A DNA stretch of 11,925 nt from Pseudomonadota bacterium (GTDB taxonomy: Bacteria > Chloroflexota > UBA6077 > JAJPHF01): NCBI GenBank assembly GCA_021325365.1, contig JAJPHF010000171.1, forward strand, positions 1-11,925, read 5' to 3'. Positions 1 through 6,745 of this stretch are shown one piece after another. The notes under the pieces are model-generated. The model was not told the origin of the DNA. It was given only the letters and a program-made list of their open reading frames with translations, and made no database searches. How positions within the stretch are numbered: position 1 is the stretch's first letter; the number at the start of each line of letters is the position of its first letter. The translations under genes and the position numbers were made by a program.

Positions 1-1470
1 ACCAACCACCAGCGCGTGGCCGGCCAGCACCTGAACAACATGTGCGTCTACACGCCGTTCTTCCTCGACGGCGACCTGCTCGGCTTCGCCGTGGTGCGCG
101 CGCACTGGGTGGACGTCGGGGGGATGAGCACGGGCTTCGGCGGGGCCGGGCTGGTGTCCGACCCCTGGATGGAAGGGCTCCAGCTCGACCAGATCAAGCT
201 GTACGAGGGCGGCGTCGTCGACGCCAAGGTGCTGAAGCTGATCCGCGACAACATCCGCTTCCCCGACGCGGCGATGGGCGACCTGCGCTCGCAGCTCGCC
301 GCCTGCCGGCTGGCCGAGCGGCGCCTGGAGGAACTGTACCGCCGCTACGGCCGCGCGACGATCGCCGCCAGCGTGGCGACGATCTTCGACGAGGCGGAGG
401 CGAAGTGCCGCGCCGTCGTGGCGAGCTTGCCGGACGGCGAGTACGAGGCCGAGTCGTTCTTCGACCACGACCTGGTCGAGCGCGACAAGCCCGTGCCGAT
501 CAAGGCACGGGTAATCGTCCGCGGCAGCGACATGACCATCGACCTGACCGGCTGCGCGCCCCAGGTGCGCGGCCCCATCAACGGCCGCACCCTGGCCGCG
601 CCCTACGTGGCCTACAAGGCGATCACCACGCCGCACGAGCCGGTGAACGAGGGCTCGTTCCGCGCGCTGCGCGTCGAGATCCAGGAAGGCAACTTTATGA
701 TGGCCCGCTATCCGGCGGCGATGGCCGGCTGGAGCATCGCCATCCCCACCGTGGTCGACACGATCCTGCGCGCCCTGGCGCCGGCCCTGCCGGCGCGCAT
801 CCCGGCGGCGCACCTCGGCACGCTCGGCGGCGCGCTGACCTTCTTCGGCCACGACCCGGCCCGCGGCCGCGACTTCGTGGTCCAGAGCATCGAGGGCGGC
901 GGCTGGGGCGGCCGCCCCTGGGAGGACGGCGTCTCGGCCTCCGTGTCAGTCTGCCAGGGCGACGTGCGCAATGCGCCGATCGAGAACATCGAGCTGAAGT
1001 GCCCGGTCCTGATCGAGAGCCGCGCGCTGCGCCAGGACTCTGGCGGCGCCGGCCAGTACCGCGGCGGGCTGGGGCTGGCGACGCGCGTGCGCAACCTGGT
1101 CGAGGGCTACTGGAACATCCACAACGGCGGGCGGGCGCGCTGCCTGCCCTGGGGCCTGTGGGGCGGCGGCGAGGGGGCCGCGCCGGACAACTGGCTACGC
1201 CAGCCGACGGACGCCGACTTCGCCAGCGTGGAGATGCACCGCCGCTGGTCACCGGCCGGGGCCACGGCGGTCGTACTCACCGCGGGCGGCGGCGGCTGGG
1301 GCGACCCGCTGGCGCGCGACCCGGCGCTGGTGGCGCGGGACGTGCTCGAGGGCTACGTCTCGCTCGCCGCCGCCCGCGACCAGTACGGCGTCGTCCTCGA
1401 CCCGGCCACCCTGGCCGTCGACGAGGCGGCCACGGCGGCCCTCCGCGCCGCGCGCCGCGGCCGACCGTAG
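1..1470 (+). CDS. Hydantoinase B/oxoprolinase family protein, 5'-truncated by window edge
   Basis: This is the B-type subunit of the ATP-dependent hydantoinase/oxoprolinase/acetone carboxylase superfamily, which opens or carboxylates small amide or ketone substrates in the cytosol, usually with a HyuA-type ATPase subunit. The frame is open from base 1 (TNHQRVAGQHLNN...), so the GTG at 16 is only the first in-window start and not the real one. About 489 codons are present against the usual 550-590, so roughly 60-90 N-terminal residues lie upstream. Family hallmarks run in order: GQHLNN...YTPFFLDGDLLGF, the RAHWVDVGG block, CAPQVRGPINGRT, GGGWGGRPWEDG, the DSGGAGQYRGGLGL glycine-rich block and the C-terminal GGGGWGDPLARDP. 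The family's HLPD-like motif reads HLNN here, which may mark a subfamily. The partner HyuA is expected just upstream. The family is sure, the substrate unknown. Confidence 0.93.
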   Translation, partial: TNHQRVAGQHLNNMCVYTPFFLDGDLLGFAVVRAHWVDVGGMSTGFGGAGLVSDPWMEGLQLDQIKLYEGGVVDAKVLKLIRDNIRFPDAAMGDLRSQLAACRLAERRLEELYRRYGRATIAASVATIFDEAEAKCRAVVASLPDGEYEAESFFDHDLVERDKPVPIKARVIVRGSDMTIDLTGCAPQVRGPINGRTLAAPYVAYKAITTPHEPVNEGSFRALRVEIQEGNFMMARYPAAMAGWSIAIPTVVDTILRALAPALPARIPAAHLGTLGGALTFFGHDPARGRDFVVQSIEGGGWGGRPWEDGVSASVSVCQGDVRNAPIENIELKCPVLIESRALRQDSGGAGQYRGGLGLATRVRNLVEGYWNIHNGGRARCLPWGLWGGGEGAAPDNWLRQPTDADFASVEMHRRWSPAGATAVVLTAGGGGWGDPLARDPALVARDVLEGYVSLAAARDQYGVVLDPATLAVDEAATAALRAARRGRP

Positions 1471-1560
1471 CGACGACCGTCCGCCTGGCGTCGGGGCCTT
1501 CAGTAGCGAGCGCGTGACGCGCGTCGGCCAGGTCTACCGTTCGCCTGGGGCTGGGAGTCC

Positions 1561-1590
1561 TTCGCATCGCGGTGCCCCGTCCGGTATATA
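1561..1590 (+). promoter_or_regulatory. Candidate sigma70-type promoter for the secreted two-repeat protein
   Basis: A TTCGCA hexamer (1561-1566, 4 of 6 to TTGACA) is separated by 18 bp from TATATA (1585-1590). This is the only A/T-rich stretch in the 212-bp gap after the hydantoinase gene. A start site near 1597 would leave a leader of about 85 nt before the ATG at 1683. The -10 is convincing by contrast with the G+C-rich surroundings; the -35 is weak. Confidence 0.4.
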
Positions 1591-1682
1591 TTGCCCGCGC
1601 GCCGATCGTCGGGCGACCCAGCAGGGCGGCTGGCGGTCGGATCGATGGCCGTCTACGGTGGGGGACAGTGGGAGGCGCTGTG

Positions 1683-2810
1683 ATGGGGAGAACGGGCTGG
1701 GTAGGGCGCGTGAGCGGCGGCGCGGTCGCGGCGGCGCTGCTGGTAGCGGTGGGGATACTGGCGGCTGGCCCGGCGGCGGCACCCGCGGCTCGCGCGCAGC
1801 AGGCCGGCGACGCGGCGCTGCTGCGAGAACTGGCCGAGCGCTTGCTGGCGGTGCCGATCTACGGACCGCAGGCGCCGGCGCCGCGGGTCCAGCTCCTGCC
1901 GGGCCAGCTACCCGACGACCTGCCGCTCGATCTGCCACTGCCGCCGGGCACCCGCGTCGTCGGCAGCAGCGTGCGGCAGCTCGACGCGCCGCTGCCAAGC
2001 AATGTAACGTCGGCGCCGGCGACGACCATCGTCCTGGACGTGCCGGGAACGGCCAGCGACGTGATCGCCGCGTTCGAGCAGGCGCTTCGGGCCCAGGGCT
2101 GGAGCCCTGCGCAGGGCGGCCCTTTCGCCGGGATGGGCGGGTTCCAGGGCGCGGGCATGGGGCCCGGTCTCGTCTACTGCCAGACGCCCGACGGGCCGTC
2201 GCTCACGCTCTCGGCTTACCCCGAGGCCCAGGGGCTGAGCAACGTGCGGATCAACGTCGCCAACGGCCCTGGCCTCTGTAGCGTCCCCACGCCGCCCGTG
2301 TCGCCGCGGCTGCCGGGCGGCGCCGAACGCATCCCCCGCCTGTATCCACCCGACGGCGTGGTGCTCCAGACGAGCTTCGGCGGGGGCGGCGGCCCGGATC
2401 GCTGGACTTCCGAGGCCGAGGCCGTGACCGACAAGAGCGCGGCGGAGCTGGAGGCGTTCTTCGCCCAGCAGCTCGCGGCCGCCGGCTGGACGCGCCAGGC
2501 GGGTAGTGCGGATGGCCCGCTGGCCTGGAGCCTCTGGGCCGTGCCCGGCGAGGGTGACTGGCAGGGGCTGCTGCTCGTGTTCGACGGGCCGGGCGCGAAC
2601 CGCCGCGCGCTGTCCGTGCGCGTGGAGTCGCCGACGCCGACTAGCGGGAACGTCGGGTCCTACTCGTACTACCCGGCGCCCGGGGTCGCCAGCGGCGCCG
2701 GGTACATCGTGCCGGCGGGAGGCCGGGTGGACGCGCCCATCGGTCCGGCAGGGCCCTCGACCGGGCCAGGCTTCGCGCCGGCGCCGACACCCGCGGCGAG
2801 CCGACCGTGA
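1683..2810 (+). CDS. Secreted protein of unknown function with a duplicated domain
   Basis: Not a family I recognise by name. The ATG at 1683 is chosen because GGGAGG (1670-1675) lies 7 nt upstream and because it gives a clean signal peptide: basic start, hydrophobic stretch at about residues 12-30, then PAARA before QQ with likely cleavage after residue 38. The open frame begins 111 nt earlier but that part has no export signal shape. The 375-residue product has two related units. Unit 1 (about 85-195) contains VPGTASDVIAAFEQALRAQGW; unit 2 (about 217-316) contains TDKSAAELEAFFAQQLAAAGW. Each is preceded by a PP-D/G-V segment and followed by predicted beta strands. Residues 317-375 are a Pro/Gly/Ser/Thr tail. 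Cys166 and Cys199 could form a disulfide outside the cell. The stop overlaps the next gene in GTGA, so the two are probably translated together. Confidence 0.8.
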   Translation: MGRTGWVGRVSGGAVAAALLVAVGILAAGPAAAPAARAQQAGDAALLRELAERLLAVPIYGPQAPAPRVQLLPGQLPDDLPLDLPLPPGTRVVGSSVRQLDAPLPSNVTSAPATTIVLDVPGTASDVIAAFEQALRAQGWSPAQGGPFAGMGGFQGAGMGPGLVYCQTPDGPSLTLSAYPEAQGLSNVRINVANGPGLCSVPTPPVSPRLPGGAERIPRLYPPDGVVLQTSFGGGGGPDRWTSEAEAVTDKSAAELEAFFAQQLAAAGWTRQAGSADGPLAWSLWAVPGEGDWQGLLLVFDGPGANRRALSVRVESPTPTSGNVGSYSYYPAPGVASGAGYIVPAGGRVDAPIGPAGPSTGPGFAPAPTPAASRP

Positions 2811-3097
2811 AGCGCCACCGAGTAGACCCGAGTCGCGCACCGCGGCCGGAGCGAGGCGCAGCCGATCGCTCGGCTTCCCGGCGGAAGCGCCGCGCCCATC
2901 GTCGCGCCCTGTTGCTGCGCGCCCTCTGGTGGTGCGCGGGGCTCGCCGTCGCCGTCGGCCTGGTCCTGCGGCTCGTGGGCAGCGGCTTCGGGCTGGTCGT
3001 GGCGGCCGTCGGCCTGCTCGTCTTCGTCGTCGCCGCCTGGATCGGTGCCAACCCGCAAGGCCCCAAGCACACCGATCTCGATCCCTGGGCCGCCTGA
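2807..3097 (+). CDS. Small two-helix membrane protein, translationally coupled
   Basis: This 96-residue ORF begins with GTG inside the GTGA that ends the upstream secreted-protein gene. There is no separate strong Shine-Dalgarno sequence, so re-initiation by the same ribosome is likely. Residues 1-34 are very basic (many Arg/Lys), followed by two hydrophobic segments at about 36-57 and 60-80. The C-terminus is NPQGPKHTDLDPWAA, a polar Pro-Trp-containing tail that looks too specific to be random. The positive-inside rule places both termini in the cytoplasm with a hairpin in the membrane. Function is unknown. The coupling suggests it works with, or anchors, the exported two-repeat protein. The real risk is that it is an over-called ORF, but the membrane pattern and the coupling argue for a gene. 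Confidence 0.72.
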   Translation: MKRHRVDPSRAPRPERGAADRSASRRKRRAHRRALLLRALWWCAGLAVAVGLVLRLVGSGFGLVVAAVGLLVFVVAAWIGANPQGPKHTDLDPWAA

Positions 3098-3116
3098 CGG
3101 CTCGCCCGCGCGGCCT
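3087..3116. terminator. Weak GC hairpin between convergent genes
   Basis: GGCCGC (3088-3093) pairs with GCGGCC (3110-3115) across a 16-nt loop, overlapping the stop codon of the small membrane protein. No T-run follows in either direction. It is the only stem I see in the 91-bp gap between the convergent ends at 3097 and 3189. A Rho-independent role is uncertain. Confidence 0.25.
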
Positions 3117-3188
3117 TCACAGATATCGTTCGCCGATCCCACGTCATCACCATACCGCGACCGGCAGGGCCGTTCTCCGCGCACGCGC

Positions 3189-4424
3189 TCAGGATGGCCG
3201 TGCCGCGGGCGCGGTGGGTGGCAGCGGCGGCGTCGGGAACGGCGTGGGCTCGGGCCGGGCGCAGCCGGACGGCTGGACATCGCCATAGGGCAGCAGCTCC
3301 TCTGGTAACGTTGCCAGGGCGACGGACCAGACGTCGTCGGCCAGGCGGCGCTCGGCGAGGAGGGCGCCGCTCTCGGCGTCGAGGGCGAGGAGGCGGACCG
3401 GCGGGCCCGCGGCCAGGCCGTACAGGCGACGCCCATCGCGGCTAGCGACGACCTGTGCGAAGTCGACCGAGGGAGCCAGGTGCGCTGTCACCTGGCTCGT
3501 GGCCGGGTCCAGGACGAACAGGCCGGCGCGCACGATGCCGCTGCCCTCGCGGCGGGGATCGAACATGAGCCAGGGCGCGAGCGGCACGTACAGGAACAGC
3601 CGCTCGCCGCCCGCGACCAGCGTCGGGGCCGACGGCAAGCCGCTCGCGGCGAGGTCGGCCACAGCGCTGGCGATGGGCTGGCCAGTGCCAAGCGCGGTCG
3701 TCTCGGCGCTGACCGCACGCAGGGACGCCTGGCGGCCGTCGTGGCCGTAGAGGTAGAACCGCTCGCCGAGCCAGGCGCCAGCGCCGAAGGCGTTGCCGAC
3801 GGCCGCGTCGCTCATCGGGATCGGCAGCCGCCGGACGAGGATCTGGCTTTCGACGTCCATGACGTCGAGCGAGGGCCCCTGCCAGTTGGTGATGCCGAGC
3901 AGCCAATGGTCGTCCGGCGACGGATAGAGCGCGTACATGCCCGGCGCGGCGATCGTCCCTGCTGGTGCGAGCGTCTGGGCATCGTAGACCCCGACTCCCA
4001 TGTTGCCGCGCTGGGCAAACAGCCAGCGGCCATCTGGTGACGGCGCGCTGTCCGCGACCGGCTCCAGCAGGCGGCACATCTCGCGCGCGGCCAGGTCGAG
4101 CGTGAACAGGGCGCAGCAGCCGTTGCCGTCGGGAGTCGACGCCTGGGCGAGGAAGAGCAGCCGGCCATCGGCTCGGGCGCTCACGCGGTGGCCGAGGTTG
4201 TGGATGGCGAAGCGCCCCAGCGGGTCGAGCGTGGCCGCGTCGAGCAGGTGCAGGGCGTGGTCGCGCTGGACGGCGAGCACTACCTCGCGCGTGCCGGCCG
4301 GTGGAGGCTGCTGCGCGGCCAGCGCGGCCAGCCTCGCTCGGGATTCGTCCATCGGCGCGCCGAGCCCGGCGCTGCAGGCGCTCGCGAGCAGCAGCAAGGC
4401 GCTCAGGAGGAGCCACTGGCGCAT
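3189..4424 (-). CDS. Lipoprotein with a beta-propeller-like (YVTN/WD-type) body
   Basis: The 411-residue product starts with a lipoprotein signal: MRQW, a leucine-rich core, then LASAC with Cys17 as the probable lipidated residue. ATG at 4424 has AAGGA 7 nt upstream (complement of 4432-4436), which supports this start. The mature part has repeated propeller-blade signatures of the kind 'SPDGRWLF... VYDAQTLAPAG' (about 127-155), 'SPDDHWLLGI... LDVMDVES' (about 169-193), GLFVLDPATSQV (301-312) and 'SRDGRRLYGLAAG... LLALDAESGALL' (328-356). Such surface propellers usually bind protein or sugar partners or serve as scaffolds, and no catalytic residues are evident. The adjacent CysCys at 103-104 and Cys117 are odd for an exported protein and may form disulfides. 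The last 25 residues are Pro/Thr-rich. It converges on the two-gene secreted/membrane unit and is divergent from the MmgE/PrpD gene. Confidence 0.82.
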   Translation of the reverse strand: MRQWLLLSALLLLASACSAGLGAPMDESRARLAALAAQQPPPAGTREVVLAVQRDHALHLLDAATLDPLGRFAIHNLGHRVSARADGRLLFLAQASTPDGNGCCALFTLDLAAREMCRLLEPVADSAPSPDGRWLFAQRGNMGVGVYDAQTLAPAGTIAAPGMYALYPSPDDHWLLGITNWQGPSLDVMDVESQILVRRLPIPMSDAAVGNAFGAGAWLGERFYLYGHDGRQASLRAVSAETTALGTGQPIASAVADLAASGLPSAPTLVAGGERLFLYVPLAPWLMFDPRREGSGIVRAGLFVLDPATSQVTAHLAPSVDFAQVVASRDGRRLYGLAAGPPVRLLALDAESGALLAERRLADDVWSVALATLPEELLPYGDVQPSGCARPEPTPFPTPPLPPTAPAARPS

Positions 4425-4577
4425 GATGCTTTCCTTCGTGGCCAGCCCACGTATATCCGTCGCGGGGAAGTTGTCGGATGTCCATCATATCAACGTACCT
4501 ACGGAGCGTGCAGGGCAGCGACCGCGAGCCCCGGGCTCGACGCCCAGGCGGGAGCCGCCAGCGGGAAGGGAGGCGCC
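4425..4577. other. Divergent intergenic region
   Basis: These 153 bp separate the start codons of the minus-strand lipoprotein and the + strand MmgE/PrpD gene, so they must hold both promoters. The segment 4451-4500 is distinctly A/T-richer than its surroundings and includes TATATC (4452-4457) and, on the minus strand, TTGATA (complement of 4488-4493). I could not pair these into a -35/-10 combination with 16-19 bp spacing, so no promoter is called. Confidence 0.5.
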
Positions 4578-5942
4578 ATGACTGCGCTCGCGGAGCTTGC
4601 CGACTACGTCGCCGGCGTGCAGGTCGCCGCGGTGCCGCCGGTGGTGCTGGAGGCGCTGCGGCTGCACCTGTTCGATACGTTGGGCGCGACGCTGGCCGGC
4701 GGGCGGGTCGCCGATGGGCGGGCGGTGGCGGCCCTCGTCGCGGAGGCGGGAGGGGCGGGGGAGGTGGCGGCGTTCGGGCTGGAGCTGCGGACCAGCGCGC
4801 CGCTGGCGGCGCTGGCGATGAGCGCCGCCACGCGCTGCACCGAGGTCGACGACATCGACCTCCAGTCCTGTACGACGCCGGGCGCGGTCGTCGTTCCCAC
4901 GGCGCTCGCCCTGGCCCAGGCGCGGCCCGAGGTCGATGCGGAGGGGTTGCTGGCGAGCCTGCTCGCCGGCTACGAGCTGCTGACGCGCCTGGGGCGAGCG
5001 GTGGACGGCCCGAACGCGCTCTACCGCGGCGTCTGGCCGACCTACCTCGCCGCCGGCTTCGGGGCGGCGGCGGTGGCTGCCCGCCTGCTCGGGCTCGGCG
5101 CCGATCAGACCACGCACGCCCTGGCGGCGGCGCTGGCACTCGCCAGCCGCACCAGCCTGCGCGGGCCCAGTCCGTCGGCGCGCTGGCTGACGCTCGGCTG
5201 CGCGGTCCAGAACGGCCTGCTCGGCGCGCTCGCCGCCCGCCGCGGCTTCCGCGGCGACCCGGCCCTGCTCGACGGCGCCTGGAGCGCCAGCACGGGGCTC
5301 GCCGTGGATGGCGCGGCGCTGCGCGACGGCCTGGGCGGCGGGCCGGCGGTCGCGCGGGTCAGCCTCAAGCCCTACTGCGCCGCCAGGCAGGCCACGAGCG
5401 CGATCGCCGCCTTCGTCGCGCTCCTGGATGAGGAGCGGCTCGACCCGGCCGTCCTCGAGGAGGTCGTGGTCGCCGTGCCGCCCCGCTACGCCGCGATGAT
5501 CGACCAGCCCGCGCCGCCCGCCGACCGGATGGCCACGATCGTCAGCGCGCAGTACGGCCTGGCGCTGGCCGCCTACCACCGCGACGACCTGCTCGACGTG
5601 GCGCGGGCGGCAGCGCGCGACGAGCCGGCCTTCGGCGCGCTGCGCGCCCGCATTCGCGTCGAGGCCGATCCTGGCCAGGCGGCGGCCTATCCCGCCGCCT
5701 GGCCGGCGCGGGTCACGGCGCGGGTCGGCGGCGCGACGCACACGCGCGAGGTCCAGCAGGCGCCGGGCGACCCGGCGCGGCCGCTGAGCTGGGAGGCGGT
5801 CGGCCGGAAGGTCCAACGGCTCGCGGGAGGCAGCGCGCCGGACGGCGCGGTCGAGCGCCTGGCCGCGACCTGCCGGGCGCTCGGCGCCGGGGCCACTGTC
5901 TCCGACTTGCTGGCGGCGCTCACCGCCGCCGAGGGCTCGTAG
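4578..5942 (+). CDS. MmgE/PrpD family protein
   Basis: This 454-residue protein belongs to the 2-methylcitrate dehydratase (PrpD)/cis-aconitate decarboxylase/iminodisuccinate epimerase fold, cytosolic enzymes acting on small di- or tricarboxylates. The length matches the family (about 440-480). Visible features are the N-terminal helical block LADYVAGVQ...LHLFDTLGATLAGG (7-42), the TEVDDIDLQSCTTPGAVVVP segment (88-107) aligning with the usual HxxDxDD...HP.. active-site region, GVWPTYLAAGFGAAA (151-165), and the conserved VSLKPYCAARQATSAI (261-276) with Lys264. The start at 4578 follows GGGAGG (4568-4573) and gives a normal family N-terminus; the reading frame is open far upstream but that is shadow sequence. 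The active-site His of the N-terminal block is Cys87 or Thr88 here, so it is unlikely to be a true methylcitrate dehydratase. The substrate is undetermined. It is not in an operon with propionate genes. Confidence 0.93.
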   Translation: MTALAELADYVAGVQVAAVPPVVLEALRLHLFDTLGATLAGGRVADGRAVAALVAEAGGAGEVAAFGLELRTSAPLAALAMSAATRCTEVDDIDLQSCTTPGAVVVPTALALAQARPEVDAEGLLASLLAGYELLTRLGRAVDGPNALYRGVWPTYLAAGFGAAAVAARLLGLGADQTTHALAAALALASRTSLRGPSPSARWLTLGCAVQNGLLGALAARRGFRGDPALLDGAWSASTGLAVDGAALRDGLGGGPAVARVSLKPYCAARQATSAIAAFVALLDEERLDPAVLEEVVVAVPPRYAAMIDQPAPPADRMATIVSAQYGLALAAYHRDDLLDVARAAARDEPAFGALRARIRVEADPGQAAAYPAAWPARVTARVGGATHTREVQQAPGDPARPLSWEAVGRKVQRLAGGSAPDGAVERLAATCRALGAGATVSDLLAALTAAEGS

Positions 5943-5971
5943 CGAGCGGGCTGTCGGCCTGGTTCTTGCAG

Positions 5972-5992
5972 GCTCCGGAGGAGGAACGGAGC
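5972..5992 (+). terminator. Hairpin after the MmgE/PrpD gene
   Basis: GCTCCG (5972-5977) pairs exactly with CGGAGC (5987-5992) around a 9-nt purine loop, 29 nt after the stop of the MmgE/PrpD gene. No T-tract follows. It could be a weak terminator or an mRNA 3'-end structure. The rest of the 137-bp gap to the next gene is G+C-rich with no promoter I can defend. Confidence 0.3.
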
Positions 5993-6079
5993 AGCCGGGT
6001 TACGGGCGACGGCTGTCCGGAATCACGGTAGCGCCTCGCGGCCCGCGCCGCGCCGGGCGCGCCGTCCAGGAGCCAGCTC

Positions 6080-6526
6080 ATGCCCGATCCGGGTCGTTCC
6101 TATTGCTCCCGCTGGGGCGCGCTCGCCGTCGTCGCGGCGGCGCTGCTCGCCGGCGGCACCGTGGCTTGCAACCAGGGCCAGCTCGTCCTCCCCAACCCCG
6201 TGCCCGCACCGCCGGCCGCCCCTACGGCCCTGGCCAGCTATCCTCAGGGCGTCCAGCAGATGTCCGTGGAGGTCGACGACGGCCGGTTCTCGGCGGACCA
6301 CTACGACGCGCAGACGGGCGAGATCCGCATGCACGTGACGACCCAGGGCGGGCCGTACACGCTGAGCATCGACCCGCTCGTCGCGCCGCAGAGCTTGCCG
6401 GCCGACCAGAAGGCCGACGTCGACTTCACAGTCCCGGATCCCGGCACGTACACGATGACCCTCAAGGACGCCTCGGGCACCACGGAGGACACGGCGGTCC
6501 TCAACGTGCGGCGCCCGGGCTTCTAG
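6080..6526 (+). CDS. Small lipoprotein with a cupredoxin-like beta domain lacking copper ligands
   Basis: A 148-residue exported protein. ATG at 6080 has AGGAG (6068-6072) 7 nt upstream. Residues 13-29 are a hydrophobic signal ending GGTVAC, with Cys30 a likely lipidation site; the lipobox is acceptable but not ideal because Thr is at -3. A Pro/Ala linker (36-50) follows. Residues 60-145 then have the strand spacing of an EfeO/cupredoxin-type domain: SVEVDDGRFSADHYDAQTGEIRM..., then SLPADQKADVDFTVPDPGTYTMTL. The His, Cys and Met residues that bind copper in true cupredoxins are absent (the usual C-terminal Cys-His loop is replaced by KDASGTT), so electron transfer is not expected. A structural, binding or adhesion role outside the membrane is more likely. 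The fold assignment is inferred from pattern only. A strong hairpin follows immediately. Confidence 0.72.
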   Translation: MPDPGRSYCSRWGALAVVAAALLAGGTVACNQGQLVLPNPVPAPPAAPTALASYPQGVQQMSVEVDDGRFSADHYDAQTGEIRMHVTTQGGPYTLSIDPLVAPQSLPADQKADVDFTVPDPGTYTMTLKDASGTTEDTAVLNVRRPGF

Positions 6527-6531
6527 CGACT

Positions 6532-6553
6532 GCTGCTCCATGATCGGAGCAGC
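6532..6553 (+). terminator. Stem-loop directly after the cupredoxin-like lipoprotein gene
   Basis: A perfect 8-bp stem, GCTGCTCC (6532-6539) with GGAGCAGC (6546-6553), closes a 6-nt loop (ATGATC) and starts 6 nt after the TAG stop. The position fits a transcription terminator or a 3'-end stabiliser, although no U-tract follows, as is common in very G+C-rich genomes. Confidence 0.5.
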
Positions 6554-6659
6554 GCTGGGCTGGTGCAGGCGCTGCCCCGACCTGGCCACCCCGAGCCAGC
6601 GGTCGGTCCTCGCCGCGCGCCGTCGCGGGCGGCGACCGAGCCGGGCGGCCCCGAGCGTC

Positions 6660-6665
6660 TATACT
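6660..6665 (+). promoter_or_regulatory. Candidate -10 box for the amidohydrolase gene
   Basis: TATACT matches the TATAAT consensus at 5 of 6 positions and is isolated in very G+C-rich sequence. No good -35 hexamer stands 16-19 bp upstream, so an activator or another sigma factor may be needed. A start near 6672 would put the 28-bp palindrome (6684-6711) at the beginning of the transcript and leave a leader of about 74 nt. Confidence 0.38.
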
Positions 6666-6683
6666 ACGGGGCAACACGCGAGC

Positions 6684-6711
6684 GGCTGCCGCGGGGCGCC
6701 CCGCGGCAGCC
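6684..6711. promoter_or_regulatory. 28-bp perfect palindrome in the amidohydrolase leader
   Basis: Arms GGCTGCCGCGGGGC (6684-6697) and GCCCCGCGGCAGCC (6698-6711) are exact reverse complements with no spacer. As RNA this would fold into a 12-bp G/C stem with a 4-nt loop; as DNA it could be a dimer-binding operator. It lies between the candidate -10 box and the Shine-Dalgarno of the amidohydrolase, 34 nt before its ATG. No T-run follows, so a classic attenuator is not shown. Confidence 0.6.
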
Positions 6712-6745
6712 TGCCGCCGGCGAGCACCGTTCGAGGAGGGGGAGC

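Noticed and set aside
42..1517. Long arginine/proline-rich open frame overlapping the hydantoinase gene
   Set aside because: A shadow of the G+C-rich real gene; the composition is dominated by R, P and G and no domain is recognisable.
1510..1522. GCGCGT-G-ACGCGC small dyad after the hydantoinase gene
   Set aside because: Six-base CG-only arms are expected by chance at this base composition, and its position gives no functional clue.
1476..1556. Imperfect 21-bp direct repeat (ACCGTCCGCCTGG / ACCGTTCGCCTGG) spaced 60 bp
   Set aside because: Only 16 of 21 positions agree and the sequence is low-complexity G/C; too weak to call a repeat or regulatory pair.
1908..2840. Long minus-strand open frame opposite the secreted protein
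   Set aside because: Low-complexity Arg/Gly/Pro translation, no ribosome binding site of note, and the + strand frame has a signal peptide and internal duplication.
3442..5139. 565-codon minus-strand frame running across the lipoprotein and into the MmgE/PrpD gene
   Set aside because: Crosses two well-supported genes, is Arg/Pro/Ala-rich, and is typical of stop-poor frames in this base composition.
4485..5816. 443-codon minus-strand frame opposite the MmgE/PrpD gene
   Set aside because: The + strand frame has clear family motifs throughout; this is its antisense shadow.
5966..6010. Resemblance of CAGGCTCCGGAGGAGGAACGG to the signal-recognition-particle RNA tip
   Set aside because: The diagnostic GGAAG...GCAGCC asymmetric loop is not reproduced, the flanks do not pair into the long SRP arm, and the local stem is explained by a simple 6-bp hairpin.
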